Assembly (NCBI GenBank): GCA_024742475.1
Contig: JANSYI010000025.1
Location: 62,001 to 126,000 of the forward strand
DNA length: 64,000 nt
Source of the DNA: a bacterium
GTDB lineage: Bacteria; Myxococcota_A; Polyangia; Nannocystales; Nannocystaceae
Direction of reading: 5' to 3'
Part shown: positions 29,034 to 38,026 of the stretch, piece by piece
Position numbering within the stretch: position 1 is the stretch's first letter
Layout of the letters: each line of letters begins with the position of its first letter
The notes under the pieces: model-generated
Database searches by the model: none
Seen by the model: the letters and a program-made list of their open reading frames with translations, nothing else
What the model was told of the DNA's origin: nothing
Position numbers and translations under genes: made by a program

Positions 29034-30860
29034 ATGCTGGCCCCGGCTCTCCTCTGGCTTGCTGTAGCGGCACCCGCACCCGCGACCGACGATGCTGCGG
29101 CGGCTCGACAGGCCACCCCGGCCCCAGAGGACACCGCCAGCACCGACGATCCAGACGCCGCCTCGGCACAGCCAGGTCGCGGATACGACGGAACGAGCGC
29201 GGTCCCCACGGCGCAGCCCGAAGCCGAGATGGCCGGCGTGCCGGAACCGGAGCCGGAACCGGAGCCGGAACCCCAACCACCTGCACCGCAGCCCGAGCCG
29301 GTCGCACCCTTGCCTCAGCCTTCGGCCCCGGTGCAGCGAGACGCCCCTCGCGTGCTCACCTCGGTCGATGGCGTGCCCAAGGACGAGCGGGCGGTCATCG
29401 GCAAGGGCAGGGTCAAGTTCTACCCGGGCATTCAAGTCCGCAATCAGATCGGTTGGGTGTCCGACTTCACGCTCGACCGCAACGGCGAGCGCTACGAAGA
29501 AGGCGGGTTCTCGACCGGCCGGATCCGCTGGAACCCCACGCTCGAGTTCCGCAAGAAGTTCCGCCTCGTCGGTACGCTCGACCTGGCCAATGGTCGATGG
29601 GCCCCCTCGGGCAGCGAAGACCCCGTCATCGACGAGATCATCGACCGGGGTCATCCGCCCGATCGCGCCGACCTCACGATCGTCGACCCGCGGGAGCTCT
29701 ACTTCGAGGCCCGGCTGCCCTTCGGCCTCATTCGACTCGGACAGCAGTCCTTCACGTGGGGCCAGGGCATGCTGGCCAACGACGGAGACAACATCGATCG
29801 CTTCGGCGACATGAAGTTCGGTGACGACGGCCCCGGCGACATCTACGAGCGCGTGCTGTTCGTGACCAAGCCGTTCGCGTACCGGGCTGGCAAGATCAAG
29901 CACCTCGCGATCGGCTTCGGCGGTGACGTCGTCTTTCGAGACGAGCGCTCCGTCCTCACCGAAGGAGATCTCACCGGTCAGGCGCTCCTCATCGTCCGCT
30001 ACCAGCCCGAGCACGAGCCGAGCAACTGGATCGGCGGCTACGCCGTCTACCGCAACCAAAACACGGCAGACGACAACGACCTCTACGCCGACGACGACGA
30101 CCTCGAGGTCGGAGCCTTCAACATCGCCGGCCAGGGCACGAAGTGGCTGCGCGAGGACTTCCAGCTGATCGGTGCGTTCGAGACCGCGCTCATCGCAGGT
30201 CGCACCACCGTCGCGCGCGACGAGAACGGCACCCACAAGGTCCTCCAAGGCGGCGCGGTCGCACGCGCGTTCTTGGGTGACCACGACTCGTGGCTCCTGG
30301 GGGCGGACCTCGGCTACGCCAGCGGCGACCCCAACCCGACCGACCGGTGGATCAACAACTTCACGTTCGACGCGGGACACAACGTCGGCCTGGTGCTCTT
30401 CAAGCAGGTGCAGGGCTGGAGGTCGGCCCGCAGCGAGATGCTCGCCACCGACGGGGAGCTCACGGGCGAGCCGCTCAACGGCACGCAGTTCATCCCCACG
30501 CGCGGTGGGGTGACCAACGCGATCTACGCCCACCCCAAGTTCCGATACGCGCTGTGGGAACAGCTCGAGATCTGGGGCGGCCCGTTGTTCGCGGCGGCGC
30601 CGGTCCCCATCGTCGACCCCTTCGTCTCCCGCCTCAACGGCGGCACGCCGATCAACGCGGTCGAGGGTGATGGCGAGAAGCGCTACTACGGCACCGAGCT
30701 CGACCTCGGTGTGCGCGCCAGGTTCGACATCAACGAGTTCTGGCTGCAGGCCGGCCTGCAAGGCGGGCTGCTGCTGCCCGGGCGCGGTCTCGCGAACGAC
30801 GTGGGCAACACCGACGGCCCCGTCGGTGCGGTGTGGTTTCGCACCGAGATTCGCTACTGA
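29034..30860 (+). CDS. Predicted outer-membrane beta-barrel protein
   Basis: A 608-aa exported protein. A short signal (LLWLAVAAPAPA) precedes a low-complexity Ala/Thr/Pro and Pro-Glu repeat linker (to about residue 110); the remainder has alternating strands (FYPGIQVRNQIGWV, LEFRKKFRLVGTLDL, YFEARLPFGLIRLGQQSF) ending in an aromatic-terminal strand (VWFRTEIRY), the pattern of outer-membrane barrels. No ligand is predictable. It follows the spermidine-synthase-like gene by 13 bp, so an operon is likely. Confidence 0.75.
   Translation: MLAPALLWLAVAAPAPATDDAAAARQATPAPEDTASTDDPDAASAQPGRGYDGTSAVPTAQPEAEMAGVPEPEPEPEPEPQPPAPQPEPVAPLPQPSAPVQRDAPRVLTSVDGVPKDERAVIGKGRVKFYPGIQVRNQIGWVSDFTLDRNGERYEEGGFSTGRIRWNPTLEFRKKFRLVGTLDLANGRWAPSGSEDPVIDEIIDRGHPPDRADLTIVDPRELYFEARLPFGLIRLGQQSFTWGQGMLANDGDNIDRFGDMKFGDDGPGDIYERVLFVTKPFAYRAGKIKHLAIGFGGDVVFRDERSVLTEGDLTGQALLIVRYQPEHEPSNWIGGYAVYRNQNTADDNDLYADDDDLEVGAFNIAGQGTKWLREDFQLIGAFETALIAGRTTVARDENGTHKVLQGGAVARAFLGDHDSWLLGADLGYASGDPNPTDRWINNFTFDAGHNVGLVLFKQVQGWRSARSEMLATDGELTGEPLNGTQFIPTRGGVTNAIYAHPKFRYALWEQLEIWGGPLFAAAPVPIVDPFVSRLNGGTPINAVEGDGEKRYYGTELDLGVRARFDINEFWLQAGLQGGLLLPGRGLANDVGNTDGPVGAVWFRTEIRY
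29241..29272 (+). repeat. 12-bp tandem repeat coding for Pro-Glu
   Basis: The unit CCGGAACCGGAG occurs about 2.7 times in tandem and encodes the Pro-Glu linker of the beta-barrel protein. Exact repetition at DNA level suggests recent slippage. Confidence 0.8.
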
Positions 30861-30958
30861 GTCCTCGCGCCCCCAACGGGTCGACCGTTCGCTCACGCTC
30901 GGCGAGCGTCACGCCATCGCGAAGCACCGCGGAACCGCGGTATAAGCGCGACAGGCGT

Positions 30959-33900
30959 ATGGGCGTGAAGAACTCGATGCGGTCGTGGTGGTGGGGACTT
31001 TCGCTGGTTGCGGTGGCTGGGTGCAGTCCCGCCGAGGGCTTGCTGCCCGCACAGTCGGCGGACGTGACGGTGAAGTTCGACTTCGACGCGCGCCCCCTGC
31101 CCGAAATCCCGCTGCCCAACGACATCGCGACGCGACCCGACGATGCCTCGCGCACCGGCCGGTTGATCAACGCCTCGATGATCGCGCCCACCCAGATGGA
31201 GCAGCGGACGCGACGCCTCATCGACGGACTCGACGGCTGGGGTCTGTATCAACCGATTGCGATTCCCTTCACCGGGCCGCTCGATCCGATGTCGATCCTC
31301 AATCGGCACGACGACGCGGACTACGACACCACCGACGACGCGATCTACCTGATCAACATCGACCGAGACTCTCCGGAGTTTGGCGAGCTGACCCACCTGG
31401 ACCTGGGCAACGGCAACTACCCCGTCGTCCTCGAGCGCACCGACAAGTACGGGACCAACGACCCCCGCGGCGACTCGCTCTCGTTGATGTTCGAGGAGAC
31501 CGACGAAGACCTCAACGGCAACGGAGTCCTCGACCCGGGCGAGGATGCCAACCACAACGGCGTCCTCGACGACGGTGAAGACCGCAACGGCAACGGCGTC
31601 CTCGATCTGCCCGAAGACACCGACGCCGACGGCATCCTCGACAAGCCCAACTACCTTCCCGGCCACTCGCCGGCACGCGACGATCTGCTCGGCCGCGCCG
31701 ACGCGCTCATGAGCTTCTACGAGGCCGAGACCCACACGGTCATCGCCAAGCCCATGACGCCGCTGCGCGAGGACACCACCTACGCCGTGGTCGTCACCCG
31801 GCGCATTCGAGATGCGAACGGAGAACCGGTCGGCTCACCGTTCGCGTTCGTCAACCATGCCGCCCAGACCACCGCGCTCGAGCCGTTGCTCGAGGTGCTT
31901 CCCGAGGGACTCGACGAGGACGACATCGCCTTCGCCTTCCCCTACAGCACCATGTCGGCGACCTCGGACTGGATCAACGTGCGTGACGGTCTGTACGGGC
32001 ACGGCGTGCAGGGCCACCTCAGCGAGGAGTTCCCGCCCGACCTCGCGCAGATCTTCAAGCTCCGCGAGAACGGACCCGGCGAGAAGTTCGACGGTCGCTC
32101 CGCCTACCTCATGCACCACGAAGACTGGGTTGGCGTCCTCACCCTCGCGGGCGTCCAGCTGCTCGGCCTCGACATCGCCTCCGAGCAGGCGCAGTCGATG
32201 CTCGACAGCCACAGCTACGTCGATTTCCACGCGATGGGGACGTACATGTCGCCGCAGCTGTTCGACCGCTTCGACGACGACGGCAAGCCCCTCAACCTCG
32301 ACCTACAGTCGTGGCCCACCGATCTCGACCGTACGCCCGTGGCCGCCCGTGCCGAGGAGGTCCCGTTTTGGACCGTCATCCCGCGCAAGGAGGTGTCCGT
32401 TCGAGGCCAGAACCAGATGGCTCCGGTCGTGCTGCTCGGGCACGGCTACGGCAGCAACCGCGTGGGCGAGATGATCGGCTTCTCCGGTTTCCTCGCCATG
32501 TTCGGCGTCGCCACGATCTCCACCGATAACGTCAGCCACGGGCTCGGTCTCAACGAGGAAGAGAACGACCTCTTGCGCGGCATCCTCATGGGCAACGGCC
32601 TCACGCCGAGCGCCGAGGCGATCGAGTTCGTGCGCGGCGGCATGGTCGATGACAACGGGGACGGCGAACCCGACCGCCACTTCCAGGACCTCGACCGCGA
32701 CGGGGTGATCGACAGCGGCGTCGACTTCTGGACGTCATACCTCTTTCACACCCGCGACATGATGCGGCAGTCCTCGCTGGACTACATGCAGCTCATCCGC
32801 ATCATCCGCAGCTGGGACGGCGTCAAGACCTGGCCGGTCGACGTCAACGGCAATGGTCAGCCCGACGACCTCGCGGGCGACTTCGACGGTGACGGCGTGG
32901 TCGACATTGGCAGCGAGTCTCCGATCTACATGTTGGGCGCGTCGCTCGGCGGCATCATGGCGACCACGCTCGGCGCGGTGGAGCCCGAGATCGATGCAAT
33001 CGTTCCGATCGCGGGCGGGGGTCGCCTCGCCGACGTCGGCGCCCGCTCGCTCCAAGGCGGGGTGCCCGACGCCGTGATGATGCGGGTCATCGGTCCGACG
33101 TTCCAGGTGACCTTGGCCGACGACGGCACGGCCGACGTCTTCACGCAGTTCACCGAGCTCAACGACCTCATCAGCGTCCCCGTCCGCACGCTCGTGCCGC
33201 CCTCGGCGACCGACGCCGAAGGCCGACCCGGCTCGGACCCCACGCTGCAGCCCGGCGACACGATGCACGTGCGCAACCTGGTCAACGGCGAGGTCGCGTG
33301 TGCATACATCCTGCCCGACGAGGAGGACAACGGCGTTGCAGGGCGTGCCCGCGTATCCCTGCCCAGCGACGTGGGTGACGGCGTCGTCATCGACTTCTAC
33401 CGCGGACCCGTGCTCGAGACGGGCAGCGAGCACTGCGAGCTCATCGAGGACCCGGGCGAGCCGTTGCTGTCGATCGACCGCATGGAGGCTCCGGTCGACG
33501 ATGAAGGCAACCCCTACACCCTCGAGGGCCTGCCCATCCCCGGCGGAGACCTGGTCGCGCTTGCCGAGGGCCTCGGCCTCGAGCGCACCCGCCCCTCGCT
33601 GCGCCGATTCATGGATCTGGGTCAGATGGTGCTCGACCCCACCGACCCCGGGGTCGTCGGGCGGTTCCTGTCTCGCGATACGCTCCGCTACCCCGGAACG
33701 GGGGACGAGTCGGGGACCCGCTACCTCATCGTCACGACGACGGGCGACATGAACGTGCCCGCACACTCGGGTGTCACGGTCGCTCGGGCGGCGGGGGCGA
33801 TCAACTACCTCGACGTCGACGCGCGTTGGAACAAGCCACCCAACCAGGTGCTCCTCGACACGTACTCGGCCGAGGCCGTCAACACGCTGGGCCGACACAC

Positions 33901-34378
33901 CTACGCCAACCCGCCCGAGGACGAGGAGACCCGGTCGCTACTCGGCCTCGACAGCTCCTTGGGCGTGCACGTCGACGTGGAGAACTTCAGCGAGGGCGTC
34001 GACATCTGGGGCGAGAACATTCCGCGGCTCGAAGAGCCGCTGCACCTGGTCAGCACGGTCGATGCCTACGGCAACGACACCGGCGGCTACTCCGGCGCCG
34101 TCTTCCCCTACGCCATCCCGCAGGGGCAACACGGGTTCGCCCTGCCCGGTCAGATGACCGACTGGGCGCTCGAGCTGTGCGACCCCGACGAGCAGTCCTG
34201 CGACGATGACGACGTCATCGGGCAGACCTACGACGTGGGCTGGGCGATGTTCCACATGCTGGCCACGTTCATGCTCGAGCCCAACACCAACCCGATTCAG
34301 GAGCGGTGTTGGACCAAGGACGCATGCAACGACATCCCGCCTACGCCCGAAGCGCGAGACCCGTCCGAGCTCCGCTAA
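30959..34378 (+). CDS. Giant alpha/beta-hydrolase lipoprotein with Ca-binding-type loops
   Basis: A 1139-aa surface lipoprotein (lipobox VAVAGC). Residues 184-231 hold four tandem 12-residue Asp/Asn-Gly loops of dockerin/EF-hand type, and further such loops occur around 560-585 and 625-645. The hydrolase part has the oxyanion region LLGHGYGSN, nucleophile Ser662 in GASLGG, Asp930 in TTGDMNVP and His1058 in GQHGF, giving a plausible Ser-Asp-His triad spread over about 400 residues. It may be a calcium-dependent esterase or lipase. The closest recalled relatives are large hypothetical lipoproteins of myxobacteria. Fourth of the plus-strand run beginning at 25981, though 98 bp separate it from the preceding gene. 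Confidence 0.85.
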   Translation: MGVKNSMRSWWWGLSLVAVAGCSPAEGLLPAQSADVTVKFDFDARPLPEIPLPNDIATRPDDASRTGRLINASMIAPTQMEQRTRRLIDGLDGWGLYQPIAIPFTGPLDPMSILNRHDDADYDTTDDAIYLINIDRDSPEFGELTHLDLGNGNYPVVLERTDKYGTNDPRGDSLSLMFEETDEDLNGNGVLDPGEDANHNGVLDDGEDRNGNGVLDLPEDTDADGILDKPNYLPGHSPARDDLLGRADALMSFYEAETHTVIAKPMTPLREDTTYAVVVTRRIRDANGEPVGSPFAFVNHAAQTTALEPLLEVLPEGLDEDDIAFAFPYSTMSATSDWINVRDGLYGHGVQGHLSEEFPPDLAQIFKLRENGPGEKFDGRSAYLMHHEDWVGVLTLAGVQLLGLDIASEQAQSMLDSHSYVDFHAMGTYMSPQLFDRFDDDGKPLNLDLQSWPTDLDRTPVAARAEEVPFWTVIPRKEVSVRGQNQMAPVVLLGHGYGSNRVGEMIGFSGFLAMFGVATISTDNVSHGLGLNEEENDLLRGILMGNGLTPSAEAIEFVRGGMVDDNGDGEPDRHFQDLDRDGVIDSGVDFWTSYLFHTRDMMRQSSLDYMQLIRIIRSWDGVKTWPVDVNGNGQPDDLAGDFDGDGVVDIGSESPIYMLGASLGGIMATTLGAVEPEIDAIVPIAGGGRLADVGARSLQGGVPDAVMMRVIGPTFQVTLADDGTADVFTQFTELNDLISVPVRTLVPPSATDAEGRPGSDPTLQPGDTMHVRNLVNGEVACAYILPDEEDNGVAGRARVSLPSDVGDGVVIDFYRGPVLETGSEHCELIEDPGEPLLSIDRMEAPVDDEGNPYTLEGLPIPGGDLVALAEGLGLERTRPSLRRFMDLGQMVLDPTDPGVVGRFLSRDTLRYPGTGDESGTRYLIVTTTGDMNVPAHSGVTVARAAGAINYLDVDARWNKPPNQVLLDTYSAEAVNTLGRHTYANPPEDEETRSLLGLDSSLGVHVDVENFSEGVDIWGENIPRLEEPLHLVSTVDAYGNDTGGYSGAVFPYAIPQGQHGFALPGQMTDWALELCDPDEQSCDDDDVIGQTYDVGWAMFHMLATFMLEPNTNPIQERCWTKDACNDIPPTPEARDPSELR
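31508..31651 (+). repeat. Four 36-bp repeats coding for Ca-binding-type loops
   Basis: Four consecutive in-frame 36-bp units encode the pattern D-x-N/D-x-N/D-G-(V/I)-L-D-x-x-E/N. The spacing of acidic and Gly residues is that of thrombospondin-3 or dockerin-type calcium loops. Confidence 0.8.
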
Positions 34379-34381
34379 CGC

Positions 34382-34966
34382 ATGCCGAGCCTCCGCGCCG
34401 AAGAGCCGTCCATCCGGCGGATCCAGTCGAAGAGTCTGATTCGGGCGGTCCGCCGACGCCCCGACGCTGAAGCGCTGCTGTCGGGCTGCAGCCTCGACAT
34501 CGAAGCGATGTCGTCGGGGTTCGACTTCAGCTGGGTCCCGATGGCCCATCACGACGCGCTGACGACCGCATTGCTCGCCTCGATGGGGGCGCAGGCCTTC
34601 ACGGAGCTGTGGATCGACGTGTTCACCGGCTCGATGAGCCAGAAGTTCCTCAGCGGCTTCACGCAGTTCCTCACCCCACTCGCCGGTGGATCGGTCGTCC
34701 CGTTCGCGCGCCGTTCGCCCCGCGTCTACGATCACCTGACGCGGGGGTGCGGGGCCATGGACTGGCAGGTCCACTCCGGCGGGGGCCGGCTGATCATCGA
34801 GGGCTTTCCCGCCCGCTTCGACCTCGAGACGTGGGCGCTGTCCAACTTGGGCTCGCTACGGGCAGGCTCGCTCCATCTGGGGCGCTCACGCGACAACGTC
34901 ACCCTCGAGGGGTTCGACGACGACGCGCGGACGGCAACCTTCGGCATCGTCGACGACGCGGGCTAG
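34382..34966 (+). CDS. Hypothetical protein, possibly of the TIGR02265/DUF2378 type
   Basis: A 194-aa soluble protein starting 3 bp after the hydrolase stop, so likely cotranscribed. The length, helical N-terminus and late beta motif (RLIIEGFPARF) recall the myxobacterial paralogous family TIGR02265/DUF2378, but I cannot confirm the match. No signal peptide or membrane segment. The TAG stop shares CTAG (34963-34966) with the convergent small gene. Confidence 0.7.
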   Translation: MPSLRAEEPSIRRIQSKSLIRAVRRRPDAEALLSGCSLDIEAMSSGFDFSWVPMAHHDALTTALLASMGAQAFTELWIDVFTGSMSQKFLSGFTQFLTPLAGGSVVPFARRSPRVYDHLTRGCGAMDWQVHSGGGRLIIEGFPARFDLETWALSNLGSLRAGSLHLGRSRDNVTLEGFDDDARTATFGIVDDAG

Positions 34967-35271
34967 AGCGTCGGCGCCTGCGGCTTTGCGGCCGAACACG
35001 CCCAAGCGCCAAAGAACCACAGCTCGCGACGGCAGGTCACCTCGACCCGCCCGACGCTCGTCTTCCAGACGTAGTAGCGACCGAGCACGTCGGAGCGGAT
35101 CTCTCGCGGCCGCTCCGCCGAAAGCAAGCAGCGAGAGTCGACGTCGCACGCGACGGACTTGGCCAGCTCCTCGGTGGCTTCGGGGTCGGCGGTGTTCTGG
35201 TACCCCTGGTAGGCGAGCAGGACGCACACCCCGAGCACCACGTAGCCGAACAGCCCTTTGACTTTGTCCAT
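34963..35271 (-). CDS. Small membrane-anchored protein
   Basis: A 102-aa protein with one N-terminal membrane segment (LFGYVVLGVCVLLAYQGY) and a small outer domain with four Cys. ATG at 35271 chosen; the longer upstream frame is not supported. It is divergent from the SDR gene 60 bp away and convergent with the preceding gene, with shared stop codons. No family recognised. Confidence 0.6.
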   Translation of the reverse strand: MDKVKGLFGYVVLGVCVLLAYQGYQNTADPEATEELAKSVACDVDSRCLLSAERPREIRSDVLGRYYVWKTSVGRVEVTCRRELWFFGAWACSAAKPQAPTL

Positions 35272-35330
35272 GGGCGTCGATCGTGCCACAGCGCAACGCG
35301 GTGCGCTCGAAAACACGGTAGCGTTGGACC

Positions 35331-36185
35331 ATGGGTGGCACACACGTCGGCTTCAAGGTCCTCGTCACGGGGTCGGCGAGCGGAATCGGGCTGGCGATCA
35401 CCGATCGGCTGGCCAAGGCCGGCGCCGCAGTCTTCGCGACCGATGCCGATGGGGAGGCGCTTCGTGCAGTCGCGGAGGACCACGGGTGGCCAGGCGATCG
35501 CGTGCACACGGCCGAGCTCGATGTACGTGAGAGCAGCCGATGGGACGCGGCCCAGAAGGCTGCAATCGGCGCGATGGATGGCCTCGACACGCTCATCAAC
35601 GTCGCCGGTGTCATCCACCCCGCCTGGATTCATGAGCTGGATCTCGAGCAAGCCCAGCTGCAGGTGGACGTGAACCTGATGGGCGTCCTGAGGGGCATGC
35701 GCGCGACCACGGCCGGCTTCGTCGAGCGCCGCCGCGGCCATGTCATCAACGTCGCGTCGATGGCCGCGCTGGCACCGATCGAGGGCATCGCGGTGTACTC
35801 GGCGACGAAGTACGCGGTGCGCAGCTTGTCGCTCGCGGCCTCCAACGAGCTGCGCCGCAAGGGCGTCGCCGTCACGGTGATCTGCCCCGACGCAGTGCGC
35901 ACACCGATGCTCGATCGCCAAGAGGCGTTCGAGCAGGCCGACCTCGTCTTCAGCGGGTCGAGAGAGCTCAGCCCCCAGGAGGTCGCCGACGCGGTCCTCG
36001 ACGCCATGCACGATCGTCCGCTCGAGGTGTATCTGCCTCGTCACCGCGGCTGGCTCGCCCGGCTCGCCGATCTCTTCCCCGCATCGGCGACCACCATCAG
36101 CGACCTCGCCCGACGCCGGGGTCACAGGCGTCGAACCGAGCTGTTGGACCGAGTCGCCAGCGTTGCAAAGCCTCAGAAACGCTAG
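35331..36185 (+). CDS. Short-chain dehydrogenase/reductase
   Basis: A 284-aa SDR. Cofactor motif TGSASGIG (14-21), N-N-A-G replaced by NVAGV, catalytic Ser in NVASMAAL and Tyr-x-x-x-Lys in YSATKYAV are all visible, and the acidic Asp at the end of the second strand (ATDAD) suggests NAD preference. The C-terminal 40 residues (basic, after LPRHRGWLARLADLF) may form a membrane-associated helix as in some lipid-acting SDRs. The substrate is unknown. Confidence 0.93.
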   Translation: MGGTHVGFKVLVTGSASGIGLAITDRLAKAGAAVFATDADGEALRAVAEDHGWPGDRVHTAELDVRESSRWDAAQKAAIGAMDGLDTLINVAGVIHPAWIHELDLEQAQLQVDVNLMGVLRGMRATTAGFVERRRGHVINVASMAALAPIEGIAVYSATKYAVRSLSLAASNELRRKGVAVTVICPDAVRTPMLDRQEAFEQADLVFSGSRELSPQEVADAVLDAMHDRPLEVYLPRHRGWLARLADLFPASATTISDLARRRGHRRRTELLDRVASVAKPQKR

Positions 36186-36202
36186 AGAGGCGTGGAGCGG
36201 GC

Positions 36203-36955
36203 TCAGCTGCCGGGTAGGAACGACACCGCACCGGCGTCGAGCCGGACGCCCTCGGCCATGAGGACCTCGTGCCCCCACCGCTCGAGCCACAGAACGTTGC
36301 GCGCCGCCCCTCCGTAGAGGTACGTCGCGACCCGTGGCTGTTCGGGGCGCTCGTGCCGACCCGTGCACGCCGCGCTCGCCTGCCCGCGGCGCTGGAGCGT
36401 GTAGTCGCCGCGGTCGCGACGGATGTTGCGCGGCGGCTCTCCGCTGAGGCCGTGGGCCGCGACGGGCGCGAGCACCAGCCACTCGTCGAGATGTGAACCG
36501 CCCACCAGCCAGCGGTGCCGGCTACCGTCGGCCATGTTGATGACGGTTGTGGTCGTGTTGCCCTCCCGCAGCAGTACGACGCCTTCGGCGATGTAGTCCC
36601 CGTCAGCTCCAGGGTCGGCGGCCTCGACCACGATGACGTCGCCTTGGCGAAGCGTGCCGAGGCCCAGCTCCGTCCGCGACCCCGGATCGGCCGAGACGAG
36701 CTGGCGGGGCGCGATCGCGCCGGGGCGGGCGCGTGGATTGGAGAGTCGTTCGGCGACCAGCTCCCGCACGCGTCGGGACGTGGGGTCATCGGGGGGAGCC
36801 CCGGAGGCCGCCGCCAAGGCCAGCGGTGGTGCATGCCCCTCGTCGATCGCTCGCCGCCCTTCGCCCCAGTCGCGGAGGCGTCGGGCCGCGAGAACCCCCA
36901 CCCAAAACGCGCCTGCGATGGTCATCGCAGCGAGCAGTGACGCGACCGTGAGCAT
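36203..36955 (-). CDS. Hypothetical membrane-anchored protein
   Basis: A 250-aa protein with an N-terminal membrane helix (about 3-22) and a cytoplasmic, beta-rich domain (LRQGDVIVVEAADPGADGDYIAEGVV, with a following WLVGGSHLDEWLVLAP). The pattern of a 'low-G, DVI' strand plus a terminal Trp-Leu motif is reminiscent of DUF4178, but I am not certain. Convergent with the SDR gene, 17 bp between stops. Confidence 0.6.
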   Translation of the reverse strand: MLTVASLLAAMTIAGAFWVGVLAARRLRDWGEGRRAIDEGHAPPLALAAASGAPPDDPTSRRVRELVAERLSNPRARPGAIAPRQLVSADPGSRTELGLGTLRQGDVIVVEAADPGADGDYIAEGVVLLREGNTTTTVINMADGSRHRWLVGGSHLDEWLVLAPVAAHGLSGEPPRNIRRDRGDYTLQRRGQASAACTGRHERPEQPRVATYLYGGAARNVLWLERWGHEVLMAEGVRLDAGAVSFLPGS

Positions 36956-37009
36956 GCAGAGCGAGCCTAGCAGCTCACCGCTGACCCGACCACGCTCGGC
37001 GGCAGTTCC

Positions 37010-37987
37010 TCACACCAGCGCGGCGATCAGGTCAGCCAGCTCATCGGTGGGCGCGCTCGGGTCGCTCTCGTCACATTCATCGACCAGGCGCACGTAGCCG
37101 TGCTCGCGCAACGCGGACACCGCCGCGAGCGTCCGGAAACGACCCAGCAGCGTTTGCTCGACGACGCCGTCGATGTCGAGGACGCCATCGCAAAACGGGA
37201 AGACGTACCTGGCGTCCAGCCATTCGGCGAGCGATGCGGGGTCGGGCTCACGGACGCAGTTCAGATGCCGCCGCCCAGCCTCCGTGCGGTGCTCACCCGG
37301 CCGGGTGATCGGCATGACGACCTTCGACCACGACTCGAGCCCGCGTTCGAGCGCTGGGCCCTCGTCGGTGCGGCGGGCGAGCTCCATCAACAGAAACCCG
37401 AAGTCCGCGGTGTCCTCGGGCTCGAGGCGCTCGTGCAGCCAGTGCAGGTCTCCCTCGAGCAGGACCATCACCGCCCCAACGTCTCCACAGTCGGCCAATG
37501 CCTTCAAGACACTCTCGCGGAGGAACGCCCGACCGGGACGAAGCGACCGCACGATCGCCGAGTCATCGGCGGTCGACGAGCCCCTGCACGCCTCCTCGTA
37601 TCGGCGATGCAGCTCGACCACCCACGCACCCATGCTCTGCAGACGTCGCGGTCCGACGGCACCCACGGCGCGGCCTTCGGCCAGCTCGACAGCCAAGGCG
37701 TGACTCCCGCAGGCCGAAGAGAGCAGCAGCACCCCGGACGGCCGCATGGACAGGAGCATGCCGAGCACCGTGGGCAGATCGGTCGTGCCGCCGACGCGCG
37801 CCGTCACGGCCCCGATCGACTCCGGATCGGAGAGCGTCGCGATCGGCTCACCGCCCAAGCACAGCAGGCGACCGCCGCCTCCAGCCAGCGTCGCGGCGCT
37901 GCACGCCAGGAGCTGTTCGAGACCCGCCATCACCGTGGTTTTCGTCCAGCGACGGCCAGGGGTTGAGCCCCCGATCGGGACGGTCAT
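37010..37987 (-). CDS. DUF4388 (PATAN)-like regulatory protein
   Basis: A 325-aa soluble protein. Residues about 70-125 (TTDLPTVLGMLLSMRPSGVLLL, then LAVELAEGRAVGAVG) match the DUF4388/PATAN pattern, a domain common in myxobacterial response-regulator pathways and gliding regulators. The rest is helical. ATG at 37987 chosen; ATG at 37930 would make a protein 19 residues shorter and is also plausible. It is divergent from the DUF1566-like/HDOD gene pair 39 bp away. Confidence 0.65.
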   Translation of the reverse strand: MTVPIGGSTPGRRWTKTTVMAGLEQLLACSAATLAGGGGRLLCLGGEPIATLSDPESIGAVTARVGGTTDLPTVLGMLLSMRPSGVLLLSSACGSHALAVELAEGRAVGAVGPRRLQSMGAWVVELHRRYEEACRGSSTADDSAIVRSLRPGRAFLRESVLKALADCGDVGAVMVLLEGDLHWLHERLEPEDTADFGFLLMELARRTDEGPALERGLESWSKVVMPITRPGEHRTEAGRRHLNCVREPDPASLAEWLDARYVFPFCDGVLDIDGVVEQTLLGRFRTLAAVSALREHGYVRLVDECDESDPSAPTDELADLIAALV

Positions 37988-38026
37988 GCGCACGGGGACA
38001 GCTCAAGCCCCTGGGCCCGAGGGCCG

